A stretch of DNA of 64,000 nucleotides from Pseudoroseicyclus tamaricis. GTDB taxonomy: Bacteria; Pseudomonadota; Alphaproteobacteria; Rhodobacterales; Rhodobacteraceae. Of the stretch, positions 11,390-19,482 are shown one piece after another. Every line of letters starts with the position of its first letter. The first letter of the stretch is position 1. Under the pieces are notes generated by a model. That model had not been told where the DNA came from, ran no database searches, and saw only the letters and a program-made list of their open reading frames with translations. Both the position numbers and the translations under genes were made by a program. The stretch spans positions 62,001-126,000 of the forward strand of contig NZ_JAAFYS010000002.1 in assembly GCF_012070395.1 (NCBI RefSeq), written 5' to 3'.

Positions 11390-12979
11390 TCATGCGAAGG
11401 CCCCGTGCATGAACCACCGCGGCACGCCGCCGCGGCCATCGCCGTCGAGCCCTTCGCGGTAGAGCCAGAAGCGCCGGCCCTCGTGATCCTCGATCCGCCA
11501 GTAATCGCGCAGGCGCGTGCCGGGGCTGTCCTGCCACCATTCGGGGGCGATCCGCTCGGGCCCTGCGAAGCGGGTGACGCGGTGGGTGACGCGCCGCCAG
11601 ATGAACTGCGCCGGCGGCCCCTCCGGCACGGCGTAGATCACCCGCACCTCCTCCGGCGGCTCGAAGAGGCGGATGGGGCGCGGCGGGGCGCCGGGCGGGC
11701 GGGGGGCGGCGGCCACCTCCGGCCGGCCCGCGAGGGCGGGGGGCGCGTGCTCGGCCCGCTCCGGCAGGTGGCTTTCGGCCGGCACGGGGCGCACGAGGTT
11801 GTGCGCCCCGAAACGGGCGGAGAGGCGGTCGACCAGCGCCGCCAGCTCCTCCCCCTCCGCCCGGCGCGCGTCGAGCCGGCTCTGGCGCTGCCCCAGCGGC
11901 TCGGCACGGGGCGCCGAGAGGGTGACGCAGTCGAAGCCGAAGCCGGGGTCGAGCCGGTCCAGCTTGCCCTCGAAGAGGCGGGCGAAATGGGCGGCGTCGC
12001 GGCTGGCGCGGGCAGTGGTGGCGCTGGCCGAGGCCGTCTCCCCGTCCGTCCGGTAGACGCTCAGCACCAGCCGCCGGGCGCCGTGGCCGGCCCGCGTCAG
12101 CTCCGCCACCAGCGCCTCGGCGAGGGCGGGGATGAGCGGCACCGGGTCGAGCACCGGCTCCGCCAGCCGCTGCCGGGCGAGGAAGCGCGGCGGCTCCTCC
12201 GGTGCATCGAGCGGCTCGTCGCTCTGCCCCGTGGCCTGGTCGAGCCGCAGGAGCGGGTTGCGGGGCAGGGGCTCGCGCGCGAAGCGGCGGGCGAGGGAGA
12301 GGCGGGGCAGGGCGGCGAGATCGCCGATGGTCTTCAGGCCGAGGCGGTTGAGAAGCGTGATCGCCTCCTCCTCCAGCCGCAGCGCGCGGACGGGCAGGGG
12401 GGCCAGCCGCTCCGCCAGCTCCGCCTCCGGGCAGAGGGCGCGGACGGGGCCGAAGCGGGCCAGCGCCCAGGCGGCGCCGTGGCTCGGCGCGATGGCCAGC
12501 CGGGCGGAGAGGCCGAGGCCCGAGAGCTCCGCCTCGATGAGGCGCAGCATCTCGGCCTCGCCGCCGAAGAGATGCGCGCAGCCGGTGACGTCGAGCACCA
12601 GCGCCTCGCTGCCCGCCGGCGCCGTCTCTCCGGCGCTGCCATCCACGGCTGTCCACGGGCTCCACCGCCGCGCCCAGCGCATGAGCCGGGTCAGCGCCGC
12701 CCCGTCGCCGCCGGGATCGGCATAGGCCACGTGCAGCTGGGGCAGCAGCGCCCGCGCGTCGACGACACGCATGCCCACCTGCACGCCCTCCGCCCGCGCG
12801 GTGCGGCTGGCCGCCTGCACGACCGGCCCGTGACGCCCCTCGAGCGTCAGGACCAGCGGCAGTTCCTCCACCACCGCCTCGCCCTGCCGCGCCGCCTCCT
12901 GCAGGTGCCGCTCGATCGCGAAGAGCGGCAGGTCGATGGAGAGGACGCGGCGGGCCGGTTGCCCCGCCGCCCCTGCCAT
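11390..12979 (-). CDS. imuB: ImuB, Y-family polymerase-like mutasome protein
   Basis: A 529-residue catalytically inactive Y-family polymerase homologue that, in characterised relatives, links DnaE2 and ImuA to the beta clamp. The palm opening reads LSIDLPLFAIERH, and the region that carries the catalytic Asp-Glu in active Y-family enzymes reads LVLDVTGCAHLFGGE, consistent with loss of activity. Helix-hairpin-helix-like and little-finger regions follow. The C-terminus (RDYWRIEDHEGRRFWLYREGL) is characteristic of ImuB. The ATG at 12977-12979 has a poor ribosome site and abuts a repeat-laden spacer, which is odd for a gene usually coupled to imuA. Confidence 0.92.
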   Translation of the reverse strand: MAGAAGQPARRVLSIDLPLFAIERHLQEAARQGEAVVEELPLVLTLEGRHGPVVQAASRTARAEGVQVGMRVVDARALLPQLHVAYADPGGDGAALTRLMRWARRWSPWTAVDGSAGETAPAGSEALVLDVTGCAHLFGGEAEMLRLIEAELSGLGLSARLAIAPSHGAAWALARFGPVRALCPEAELAERLAPLPVRALRLEEEAITLLNRLGLKTIGDLAALPRLSLARRFAREPLPRNPLLRLDQATGQSDEPLDAPEEPPRFLARQRLAEPVLDPVPLIPALAEALVAELTRAGHGARRLVLSVYRTDGETASASATTARASRDAAHFARLFEGKLDRLDPGFGFDCVTLSAPRAEPLGQRQSRLDARRAEGEELAALVDRLSARFGAHNLVRPVPAESHLPERAEHAPPALAGRPEVAAAPRPPGAPPRPIRLFEPPEEVRVIYAVPEGPPAQFIWRRVTHRVTRFAGPERIAPEWWQDSPGTRLRDYWRIEDHEGRRFWLYREGLDGDGRGGVPRWFMHGAFA

Positions 12980-13027
12980 CAGAGCGGGCAGGCGCTTGGG
13001 GCGGCCAAAGGACGAGGGGGGAGCGGC

Positions 13028-13107
13028 GCGCGCGTGGAGAGCACAGGACCGGGGGGCTGTCTGCCCCCCGGACCCCCCGAGGATTTTTGGGGACCAAAGT
13101 CAGGGGG
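13028..13107 (+). repeat. Dispersed GC-hairpin repeat, copy 2
   Basis: GGGGGGCTGTCTGCCCCCC from 13051, then GACCCCCCGAGGATTTTTGG and GGACCAAAGT. The leader GCGTGGAGAGCACAGGACC resembles the leaders of copies 1, 4 and 5. It is oriented against the imu transcript and forms the left arm of an inverted pair with copy 3. Confidence 0.85.
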
Positions 13108-13255
13108 ACAGGGGAGGCGGAACGCTTCGTTCCCCACCCTTCCGCCAGGCGGACAGGGCCGCGGCCCCGGGGAGGCGGCCTGTGGCAGATGCTCTGACCG
13201 AAGACGGGGCCCCGTCTGGCAGCTTGCCTCCTCCTGCGGTGAAGCCGCTTGCCCG

Positions 13256-13323
13256 TCTTTGGTCCGGAAAAATCCTCGGGGGGTGAATTGGCCGCAGGCC
13301 AAGAGGGGGGCAGACAGCCCCCC
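13256..13323 (-). repeat. Dispersed GC-hairpin repeat, copy 3
   Basis: Read on the minus strand: the GGGGGGCTGTCTGCCCCCC hairpin, an inner TTGGCC..GGCCAA hairpin, then CCCCCCGAGGATTTTTCCGG and ACCAAAGAC. It lies just past the imuA stop in terminator orientation and forms the right arm of the inverted pair with copy 2. Confidence 0.85.
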
Positions 13324-13357
13324 TTCCCAAGGATCGTGTGCGCCGCAGGCGCGCCGC

Positions 13358-14236
13358 TCAATGGCGGGCGACCGCCAGCTGGACGACGTTGGCGCCGGGC
13401 TCCGGCCGGGCCTCCGGGGGAGAGGCCTCTTTCTCCGGGCCGCGCAGGCCCGGCCAGGCCGCCTCGTTGAAGGGGGCCTCGTGGGTGAAGCGCAGGCCCG
13501 CGTCATGGATGACCACCCAGTCCGCAGGCGGGCGGAAGCGGGCGCGGAAGAGGCCCGTGTGCCAGGTGGGGGCGGTGGGCGCCTGCGCATCCGGAGGGCC
13601 GGTGTAGGAGGGCAGCGAGGCGATCCGCCAGCGGCTGCGCGCCGCCGAGAGATCCGCCCGCGCGGCGCGGCGGATGAGCCAGGCGGGGACCTTCTCCCCC
13701 TCGGCCCGCATCACCAGCCGCTTCGTCGCCGTGAAGGAGAGCGCCGGGCTCTCGCCCCAGATCTCGCCCACCACGGCGGAGAGGGCGGGGCAGGCCAGCC
13801 CCTCCTCCATCGCGCGCAGCACGTCCGCCGGGCGCGAGACCGTCAGCTGGAAGAGCTCCACCCCCGGAGACAGGCCGGAGAGCAGCATCCGACCGCTCTC
13901 GCGCCGGGAGAGCCGGTCCTGCACCCAGAGCACCGGGCCGGGGGAGAGATGTGCCAGCACAAAGCCGGGCGCCGCGGCATCCGCCGGATGCGCCGCGAAG
14001 ACCTCCGCGAGGCTCGGCGGCCGGCCCGCCAGAGGCGAGGGCGAGGCCGCCGCCCGGGGCGGGGAGGCAGGGTCGGCCGGGGCCGCGGTGGAGGGCGAGA
14101 GGGCGGACTCCCCCGGCGACACCGCGGCAGGCGCCGGTGGCGGGGGAGGGGCATCGGCATGTCGCCGCTCTTCGCCCGGGGGGGCGGAGGCGGGGCTCTG
14201 CGATGCATTGGCGATCGTGGCAGCGGGCCAAGGCAA
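13358..14236 (-). CDS. imuA: ImuA, RecA-like SOS mutagenesis protein
   Basis: A 292-residue protein of the ImuA (SulA/RecA-like) family, a partner of ImuB and DnaE2 in damage-induced mutagenesis. After a proline/alanine-rich N-terminal linker (about residues 1-70), the RecA-like fold is recognisable as VLWVQDRLSRRESGRMLLSG and VELFQLTVSRPADVLRAMEEGL, then SRWRIASLPSY. The start is a TTG at 14234-14236 with CGGAGA six bases upstream; no ATG gives the full domain. It is directly downstream of a LexA box, so it is the first gene of the SOS operon. Confidence 0.88.
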   Translation of the reverse strand: MPWPAATIANASQSPASAPPGEERRHADAPPPPPAPAAVSPGESALSPSTAAPADPASPPRAAASPSPLAGRPPSLAEVFAAHPADAAAPGFVLAHLSPGPVLWVQDRLSRRESGRMLLSGLSPGVELFQLTVSRPADVLRAMEEGLACPALSAVVGEIWGESPALSFTATKRLVMRAEGEKVPAWLIRRAARADLSAARSRWRIASLPSYTGPPDAQAPTAPTWHTGLFRARFRPPADWVVIHDAGLRFTHEAPFNEAAWPGLRGPEKEASPPEARPEPGANVVQLAVARH

Positions 14237-14250
14237 GACAGTCTCCGTTT

Positions 14251-14265
14251 GTTCTCTTTTTGTTC
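14251..14265 (-). promoter_or_regulatory. LexA (SOS) box upstream of imuA
   Basis: GTTCTCTTTTTGTTC is an exact match to the alphaproteobacterial LexA consensus GTTC-N7-GTTC (GAAC-N7-GAAC on the coding strand). It sits 15 bases before the imuA TTG start and should place the mutasome under SOS control. Confidence 0.9.
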
Positions 14266-14371
14266 TACACCCCGGCCAGCTGAGTCGTCAAACCCTCCGG
14301 CGCCCCCGCACCCCCTTTTCGCCGCCGCCGCCGCGAGGCATGGTGGCGGGCGTCAGGAGGAGGGGGAGCCC

Positions 14372-15739
14372 ATGCAACGCGTCACCACGGCCGCGGCCCT
14401 TGCCGCGATCGCCTTCGCCGCCGGTCTCGCCTGGGCGGAGAGCGGCCCGGCGGAAAGGCCTGCCCCGCTCACCGATGCCGACTTCCCACCGGTCGATCCC
14501 GCCGAGGCCGCCCTCGGCCAGCTCCTCTTCTACGATCCCGTCCTCTCCGGTGGCCGCGAGGTCGCCTGCGCCACCTGCCACCACCCGGCCTTCGGCACCT
14601 CCGACGGGCTGTCGCTCGGCCTCGGCGACGGGGGGATCGGCCTCGGCCCCGCCCGTCTCGCCGACCCGGACAACCCGCCGGAGGAGCGGGTGCCGCGCAA
14701 CGCCCAGGGGCTCTGGAACGTCTCCGCCCTGCAGTACCGCACCATGTTCATGGACGGGCGGGTGGAGATCGACGAAGGCCACGCCCACGGCATGCGCACG
14801 CCGCTGGAGGACGAGATGCTGGAGGGGCTGACCTCCATGCTCTCCACCCAGGCGATGTTCCCGGTCGTCTCCCCCGACGAGATGGCGGGGCACTACCAGG
14901 AGAGCGAGGTGAGCCAGGCCGTGCGCATGGGCATCCTCACCGGAGAGGGCGGCGCCTGGGACCTGCTCGCCCGACGGGTCGCCGCGATCCCCGCCTACGC
15001 GGAGCGCTTCAGGGAGGTCTACCCGCAGGTGAGTGCGCCGGAGGACATCACCTTTCAGGACATCTCCAACGCCATCGCCGCCTTCATGGCCCTCGAGTTC
15101 CGCTCCGACAGCGCCCCCTTCGACGCCTGGCTGCGCGGCGAGGCGGAGCTGACAGCTGAGGCCGCGGCGGGGGCGGAGATCTTCTACGGGCGCGGCGGCT
15201 GCGGCAGCTGCCATTCCGGCCCCTTCCTGACCGACCACGGCTTCCACGCCATGGGCGAGGTGCAGATCGGCCCCGGCAAGGGCGCCCGCTTCGAGAGCCA
15301 TGACCGCGACGAGGGCCGGGCGGAGGTGACGGGGCGGGTGGAGGATCTCTACGCCTTCCGCACACCCTCGCTGCGCAACGTCGCCCACACCGCGCCCTAC
15401 GGCCATGCCGGGGCGCATGCGACGCTGGAGGGCTTCCTCGCCGCCCATGCCGATCCGGTGTCGGCGCTGGAAAGCTATGACCGCGCCCAGGCGGTCCTGC
15501 CGGAGATGCCGGTGGAGGATTGGGCGATCATGGACAGCGCCGACGAGCGCGCCGCCATCGCCGCCGCGGTCACCGTGCCGCGGGTGGACCTCTCCGGGGA
15601 GGACATCGAGGCGCTCGTCGCCTTCCTCGGCAGCCTGACGGACCCGCTGGCGGAAACCGGGCGCCTCGGCATCCCCGAGGAGGTGCCGAGCGGGCTGCCG
15701 GTGCCCACGCCAGCGGGGCAGGGCGAGCTGCCCGGTTGA
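14372..15739 (+). CDS. Di-heme cytochrome c peroxidase family protein (MauG/CcpA-like)
   Basis: A 455-residue periplasmic protein with a Sec signal peptide (cleavage near residue 22, AWA-ES). Two c-heme motifs are visible, CATCH at residues 66-70 and CGSCH at about 276-280. The LGQLLFYDPVLSG and FRTPSLRNVAHTAPYGHAGAHATL segments are typical of the bacterial di-heme peroxidase superfamily. It is longer than classical CcpA (about 340), so it may belong to a MauG-like branch with an unknown substrate. The ATG at 14372 follows AGGAGG. It is transcribed divergently from imuA and has no partner gene. Confidence 0.88.
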   Translation: MQRVTTAAALAAIAFAAGLAWAESGPAERPAPLTDADFPPVDPAEAALGQLLFYDPVLSGGREVACATCHHPAFGTSDGLSLGLGDGGIGLGPARLADPDNPPEERVPRNAQGLWNVSALQYRTMFMDGRVEIDEGHAHGMRTPLEDEMLEGLTSMLSTQAMFPVVSPDEMAGHYQESEVSQAVRMGILTGEGGAWDLLARRVAAIPAYAERFREVYPQVSAPEDITFQDISNAIAAFMALEFRSDSAPFDAWLRGEAELTAEAAAGAEIFYGRGGCGSCHSGPFLTDHGFHAMGEVQIGPGKGARFESHDRDEGRAEVTGRVEDLYAFRTPSLRNVAHTAPYGHAGAHATLEGFLAAHADPVSALESYDRAQAVLPEMPVEDWAIMDSADERAAIAAAVTVPRVDLSGEDIEALVAFLGSLTDPLAETGRLGIPEEVPSGLPVPTPAGQGELPG

Positions 15740-15790
15740 TGCCCCCCGCGCCGGCAGGATAGAGCGGGGACCTGACCCGAGGGAGGCCCC

Positions 15791-15814
15791 ATGACAGACC
15801 GGTCTGTCCCATGA
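15791..15814 (+). CDS. Seven-codon upstream ORF MTDRSVP overlapping the rsmB-like start
   Basis: ATG at 15791, preceded by GAGGGAGG, encodes MTDRSVP and stops at TGA 15812-15814. The stop overlaps the ATG of the next gene as ATGA. The codons contain the perfect palindrome GACAGACCGGTCTGTC. It is too short to identify by homology, so its translation is inferred from the ribosome site and overlap only. Confidence 0.45.
   Translation: MTDRSVP
15793..15808. promoter_or_regulatory. 16-bp perfect palindrome before the rsmB-like gene
   Basis: GACAGACCGGTCTGTC is fully self-complementary and ends two bases before the downstream ATG. Palindromes of this shape are common TetR-family operators, but it could equally be an mRNA hairpin controlling initiation. 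No tetR gene is nearby. Confidence 0.55.
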
Positions 15815-16965
15815 CCCCCGGCGCCCGCATCGCCGCCGCCATCGACATCCTGGATGCCATCCTCGCCGGCGCTCCCGCGGAGCGTGAGCTGACGCGCTGG
15901 GCGCGCGGCGCCCGCTATGCCGGCTCGGGAGACCGCGCCGCCGTGCGCGACCACGTCTACGACGCGCTCCGCTGCCGCCGCTCCGCCGCCCATCTGGGCG
16001 GGGCGGAGACCGGGCGCGGGCTGATGCTGGGCGTGCTGCGGCTCGCAGGGACGGATCCCGCCGGCCTCTTCACGGGCGAGGGCCATGCCCCCGCGCCGCC
16101 GGATGCCGAAGAGAGCGGGTCCCCGCTCGATGAGGCGCCGCCCGACCTGCGCGCCGACTGCCCCGCATGGCTCTGGCCCCGCCTCGGCCCTCAGGCGGAG
16201 GCGATCATGGCAGCCCAGCGCAGCCGCGCCCCCGTCTTCCTGCGCGTCAATAGCGCCAGGACCACCCGGGCCGCGGCAGTCGCCGCGCTGGCGGAGGCCG
16301 GCGTCACCGCCGAGCCCCTGGAAGAGGTGGAGACGGCCCTGCGCGTGACCCACGGAGAGCGGCGCATCGCCGCCTCCGCGCCTTATCAGGGCGGGCTGGT
16401 GGACCTGCAGGACGCCGCCTCCCAGGCCGCCGTCCTCCGCCTGCCGCTGGCGGAGGGGATGCGGGTGCTCGACTACTGCGCCGGCGGCGGCGGCAAGGCG
16501 CTGGCCATGGGCGCCTGCGCCCGGCTGGAGCTGACGGCCCATGACGCCGACCCGGCCCGCATGGCCGACCTTTCCCCCCGCGCCGCGCGCGCCGGCCTCA
16601 CCGTCCGTACCCTGCCGACGGAGGCGCTGGCCGCCGCCGCGCCCTTCGACCTCGTCCTCGTCGATGCCCCCTGTTCCGGCTCCGGCACCTGGCGGCGGAC
16701 GCCGGAGGCGAAGTGGCGGCTGACGGAGGCGCGGCTGGCGGAGCTGACGGCGCTGCAGACGGAGATCCTCGGCGAGGCATCCCGGCTCGTCGCGCCTGGC
16801 GGCACGCTCGCCTACGCCACCTGCTCGGTGCTGGAGGTGGAGAACGACGCGCAGATCGCAAGCTTCCTCTCCACCGCGCCCGGCTGGAGCGCCGCGCCCC
16901 CATGGCACCACCTGCCGGGCGAGAACGGTGACGGCTTCTTCCTCGCCTGCCTCACCGCGCCCTGA
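15811..16965 (+). CDS. RsmB/NOP-type class I rRNA (cytosine-5) methyltransferase
   Basis: A 384-residue SAM-dependent RNA m5C methyltransferase. It shows an N-terminal NusB-like RNA-binding region, the SAM motif VLDYCAGGGGKALAMG (about residues 218-233), the first catalytic-loop motif LVDAPCSGSGTWRRTPEAKW (PCSG) and the second cysteine in YATCSVLEVEN. These are the hallmark two cysteines of the RsmB/RsmF/NOP2 family. The exact 16S target is inferred only at family level. The ATG at 15811 overlaps the stop of a seven-codon upstream ORF. Confidence 0.9.
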   Translation: MTPGARIAAAIDILDAILAGAPAERELTRWARGARYAGSGDRAAVRDHVYDALRCRRSAAHLGGAETGRGLMLGVLRLAGTDPAGLFTGEGHAPAPPDAEESGSPLDEAPPDLRADCPAWLWPRLGPQAEAIMAAQRSRAPVFLRVNSARTTRAAAVAALAEAGVTAEPLEEVETALRVTHGERRIAASAPYQGGLVDLQDAASQAAVLRLPLAEGMRVLDYCAGGGGKALAMGACARLELTAHDADPARMADLSPRAARAGLTVRTLPTEALAAAAPFDLVLVDAPCSGSGTWRRTPEAKWRLTEARLAELTALQTEILGEASRLVAPGGTLAYATCSVLEVENDAQIASFLSTAPGWSAAPPWHHLPGENGDGFFLACLTAP

Positions 16966-17038
16966 CCGGCACTCGGGGCCGCTCCGGACCCGCAAGAGCG
17001 GCGCAATGACGCCACAACCGGGCCATCTTGGCTATATG

Positions 17039-17057
17039 TAAAGACGCCATTAACCAT
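17039..17057 (+). promoter_or_regulatory. Candidate CtrA-binding site upstream of cckA
   Basis: TAAA-N7-TTAACCAT at 17039-17057 contains the exact half-site TTAACCAT and a near match to the full TTAA-N7-TTAA CtrA consensus (one mismatch). It lies 44 bases before the chosen cckA start. Feedback from CtrA onto cckA would be logical but is inferred. Confidence 0.5.
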
Positions 17058-17100
17058 TTTGCTGTGGGTATGGACGGCAAGACGAGTGAAGGACAGGTTC

Positions 17101-19428
17101 GTGCGGCTGGCTGACGACAAGGCAGAGGCCCGCGCCGGGGCGCGGGCGAAGGCTCCCTCGGGCAGGGGGCGAGAGACATACGGGCTCCTTCTGCTGATTC
17201 TCGCCGCAGCTGCCCTCGCGGCGGCCTGGGCGCTGTTGCCCCAGCCGATGGCCACATGGGCAACCTTCGGCGCCGGCGCGCTCTTCGCCGCGGCGCTCCT
17301 CATCTCCATCGACGCGCTCGTCCGCCTCCGGGCGGAGGGGCGGATGGTCGAGGTGCTGGGCGAGGCCTTCGAGGGTGACGACAGCGCCATGCTCGTCGCC
17401 GACGCCTCGGGCCGCATCCTCTCCGCCAACCTGCGTGCCCGCGCCCGCCACCGCGGCAGCGAGGGCTTCGTGGCTCTGGGCGAGCTCTTCGACGAGCTCC
17501 TCGCCTCCTCCACCGAGCTCCTCGCGCAGATGCAGGAGCGGGCGGAGGCGCTGGGCGGCGCCCGGGAGGAGATCGTCACCCGCCGCGATCACCTCAAGGT
17601 CACCGTCAGCCGGCTCGGCGGTAACGTCTTCCTCTGGCGGCTGGAGGATGTCTCCGCCGCCAGCACCCGTGCGCCCGAGGCGGTGAGCCTGCCGATGGTC
17701 ACCGCCACCGCCACCGGCACGATCCTCTTCATGAACGAGCCGGCCCGCAAGCTGGCCGGCGGACGCCTGCGTAACCTCGAGCGCCTGTTCGAGGATCTGC
17801 CCCTGCGCCCCGGCCGCCCCAACGTGGTGCGCGGCGCCGCCGGCCCCGTCTCCTGCCTCGTGGCGGAGGTGCCGGGCGCCGCCGGCCGGCGAGAGATCTA
17901 TCTCCTCCCCGCCACCACGGAGGAGCCGCGCCCCCGCGGCGTCGACTGGGAGGCGGTCGAGGATCTGCCCGTGCCGCTCCTCAAGGTCTCCAGCGAGGGC
18001 CTCGTGCTCGCCTCCACCCGCGAGGCGCGCGAGCTTCTGCCCACGTCCATCGGCGCGCAGACGCGCCTGAGCGAGCTGGTCGAGGGGCTCGGCCGACCGG
18101 TGATCGACTGGGTGGGCGAGGTCTTCGACGGGCGGGGCCCGCAGGGCCCGCAATTCCTAAAGAGCGTCGGCGGCGGGGGGGAGACCTTCCTGCAGGTCTC
18201 TCTCAACCTCTCCGGCGACGACGGGGAACCCTACATCGTCGCCGTCCTCAGCGACGTGACGGAGCTGGAAACGCTCAAGGGCCAGTTCAACCAGAGCCAG
18301 AAAATGCATGCCGTCGGCCAGCTTGCGGGGGGCGTGGCGCATGATTTCAACAACCTGCTCACCGCCATCTCCGGCCATTGCGACCTGCTGCTGCTCAAGC
18401 ATGACCAGGGCGATGCGGACTACGCCGATCTCATCCAGATCCACCAGAACGCCAATCGCGCCGCGGCGCTGGTCAGCCAGCTCCTCGCCTTCAGCCGCAA
18501 GCAGAACCTGCAGCCCGAGGTCATCGACCTGCGCGACACGCTGTCCGACCTCGCGCACCTCCTCGGCCGTCTGGTCGGCGAGAAGGTGACGCTCAGCCTG
18601 AATCACGAGGCCAAGCTCGATGCCGTCCGCGCCGACAAGCGGCAGCTCGAGCAGGTCATCATGAACCTCGTCGTCAACGCGCGTGACGCCATGCCCGATG
18701 GCGGCGAGATCGTGGTGGAGACGCAGAACCGTCACCTCGACACTCCGCTGGAGCGGGACCGCGCCACGGTGACGCGCGGCGACTGGGTGGTGATCCGCGT
18801 CAGCGACGAGGGCGAGGGGATCGCGCCCGACAAGCGCACCAAGATCTTCGAGCCGTTCTTCACCACCAAACGCCCCGGCGAGGGCACGGGCCTCGGCCTC
18901 TCCACCGCCTACGGCATCGTCAAGCAGACCGGCGGCTTCATCTTCGTCGATTCGGCGCCGGGGGAGGGGACGACCTTCACCATCTGGCTGCCGGCCCATC
19001 GCAGCCCCGCCCGCCCCGCCGATGCCCGCCCGCCCCGGCCGCAGGACATGCCGGAGCAGCGGGGCAGCGGCGTCGTGCTGCTGGTGGAGGACGAGGCCCC
19101 CGTGCGCGCTTTCGCGGGCCGCGCGCTGCGCATGCGCGGCTACACGGTGCTGGAGGCGGACAGCGCCGAGGCGGCGCTACAGCTGCTGGACGATCCCGAC
19201 CTCGCCGTCGACATCTTCGTCAGCGACGTGATCATGCCCGGCAAGGACGGCCCGACCTGGGTGCGCGAGGCGCTGAAGGACCGCCCCGAGACCCGCGTCG
19301 TCTTCGTCTCCGGCTATGCGGAGGACAGCTTCGCCGAGCACAAGGCGCTGATCCCCGGCTCCGTCTTCCTGCCCAAGCCCTTCTCCCTGGCCGACCTCAC
19401 CAACAAGGTGCAGCAGCAGCTCCAGTGA
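17101..19428 (+). CDS. cckA: CckA hybrid sensor histidine kinase
   Basis: A 775-residue inner-membrane hybrid kinase/phosphatase that feeds phosphate through ChpT to CtrA, controlling motility, gene-transfer-agent and cell-cycle genes in alphaproteobacteria. Two N-terminal helices lead into PAS-like regions, then the H-box [14 protein letters not shown] (His at about 414), N-box [15 protein letters not shown]-boxes GEGIAPD and [18 protein letters not shown], and a receiver with [11 protein letters not shown] and the phosphoacceptor Asp in [12 protein letters not shown] (about 710). The GTG at 17101 has AAGGACAG upstream; earlier GTG and TTG starts at 17086 and 17059 remain possible. Confidence 0.95.
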   Translation: MRLADDKAEARAGARAKAPSGRGRETYGLLLLILAAAALAAAWALLPQPMATWATFGAGALFAAALLISIDALVRLRAEGRMVEVLGEAFEGDDSAMLVADASGRILSANLRARARHRGSEGFVALGELFDELLASSTELLAQMQERAEALGGAREEIVTRRDHLKVTVSRLGGNVFLWRLEDVSAASTRAPEAVSLPMVTATATGTILFMNEPARKLAGGRLRNLERLFEDLPLRPGRPNVVRGAAGPVSCLVAEVPGAAGRREIYLLPATTEEPRPRGVDWEAVEDLPVPLLKVSSEGLVLASTREARELLPTSIGAQTRLSELVEGLGRPVIDWVGEVFDGRGPQGPQFLKSVGGGGETFLQVSLNLSGDDGEPYIVAVLSDVTELETLKGQFNQSQKMHAVGQLAGGVAHDFNNLLTAISGHCDLLLLKHDQGDADYADLIQIHQNANRAAALVSQLLAFSRKQNLQPEVIDLRDTLSDLAHLLGRLVGEKVTLSLNHEAKLDAVRADKRQLEQVIMNLVVNARDAMPDGGEIVVETQNRHLDTPLERDRATVTRGDWVVIRVSDEGEGIAPDKRTKIFEPFFTTKRPGEGTGLGLSTAYGIVKQTGGFIFVDSAPGEGTTFTIWLPAHRSPARPADARPPRPQDMPEQRGSGVVLLVEDEAPVRAFAGRALRMRGYTVLEADSAEAALQLLDDPDLAVDIFVSDVIMPGKDGPTWVREALKDRPETRVVFVSGYAEDSFAEHKALIPGSVFLPKPFSLADLTNKVQQQLQ

Positions 19429-19456
19429 GGGGACCGAGTCCAGTGAGGGGCCCGAG
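19421..19456 (+). repeat. 18-bp tandem duplication across the cckA stop
   Basis: TCCAGTGAGGGGACCGAG (19421-19438) is followed immediately by TCCAGTGAGGGGCCCGAG (19439-19456), with one mismatch. The first copy contains the cckA TGA; the duplication therefore adds no residues. Confidence 0.9.
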
Positions 19457-19474
19457 CCGGCCCGACAGGGCCGG
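19457..19474. terminator. Hairpin between convergent cckA and glk
   Basis: CCGGCCC-GACA-GGGCCGG (7-bp stem) between two convergent genes. There is no T-tract, so it may act as a weak bidirectional or Rho-assisted terminator. Confidence 0.45.
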
Positions 19475-19482
19475 AGAGGCGG

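Larger units (their letters stand above)
12980..13357. other. Spacer between imuA and imuB filled by two inverted repeat copies
   Basis: 378 bases without a gene inside what is normally a tight operon. It holds two copies of the dispersed repeat in inverted orientation (13028-13107 on +, 13256-13323 on -) around about 150 bases. The core includes the small palindrome GGAACGcttCGTTCC near 13121. No second LexA box (GTTC-N7-GTTC) is visible before imuB. Confidence 0.7.

Noticed and set aside
7841-14371. A very long plus-strand open frame antisense to dnaE2, imuB and imuA (continuing into the peroxidase gene)
   Set aside because: Its translation is Arg/Ala/Gly/His-rich without domain sense until the true peroxidase start at 14372. 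It is a shadow of high-GC third-position bias opposite real genes.
14288-15448. Minus-strand open frame opposite the di-heme peroxidase
   Set aside because: Shadow frame; the plus strand has a signal peptide and two CXXCH motifs.
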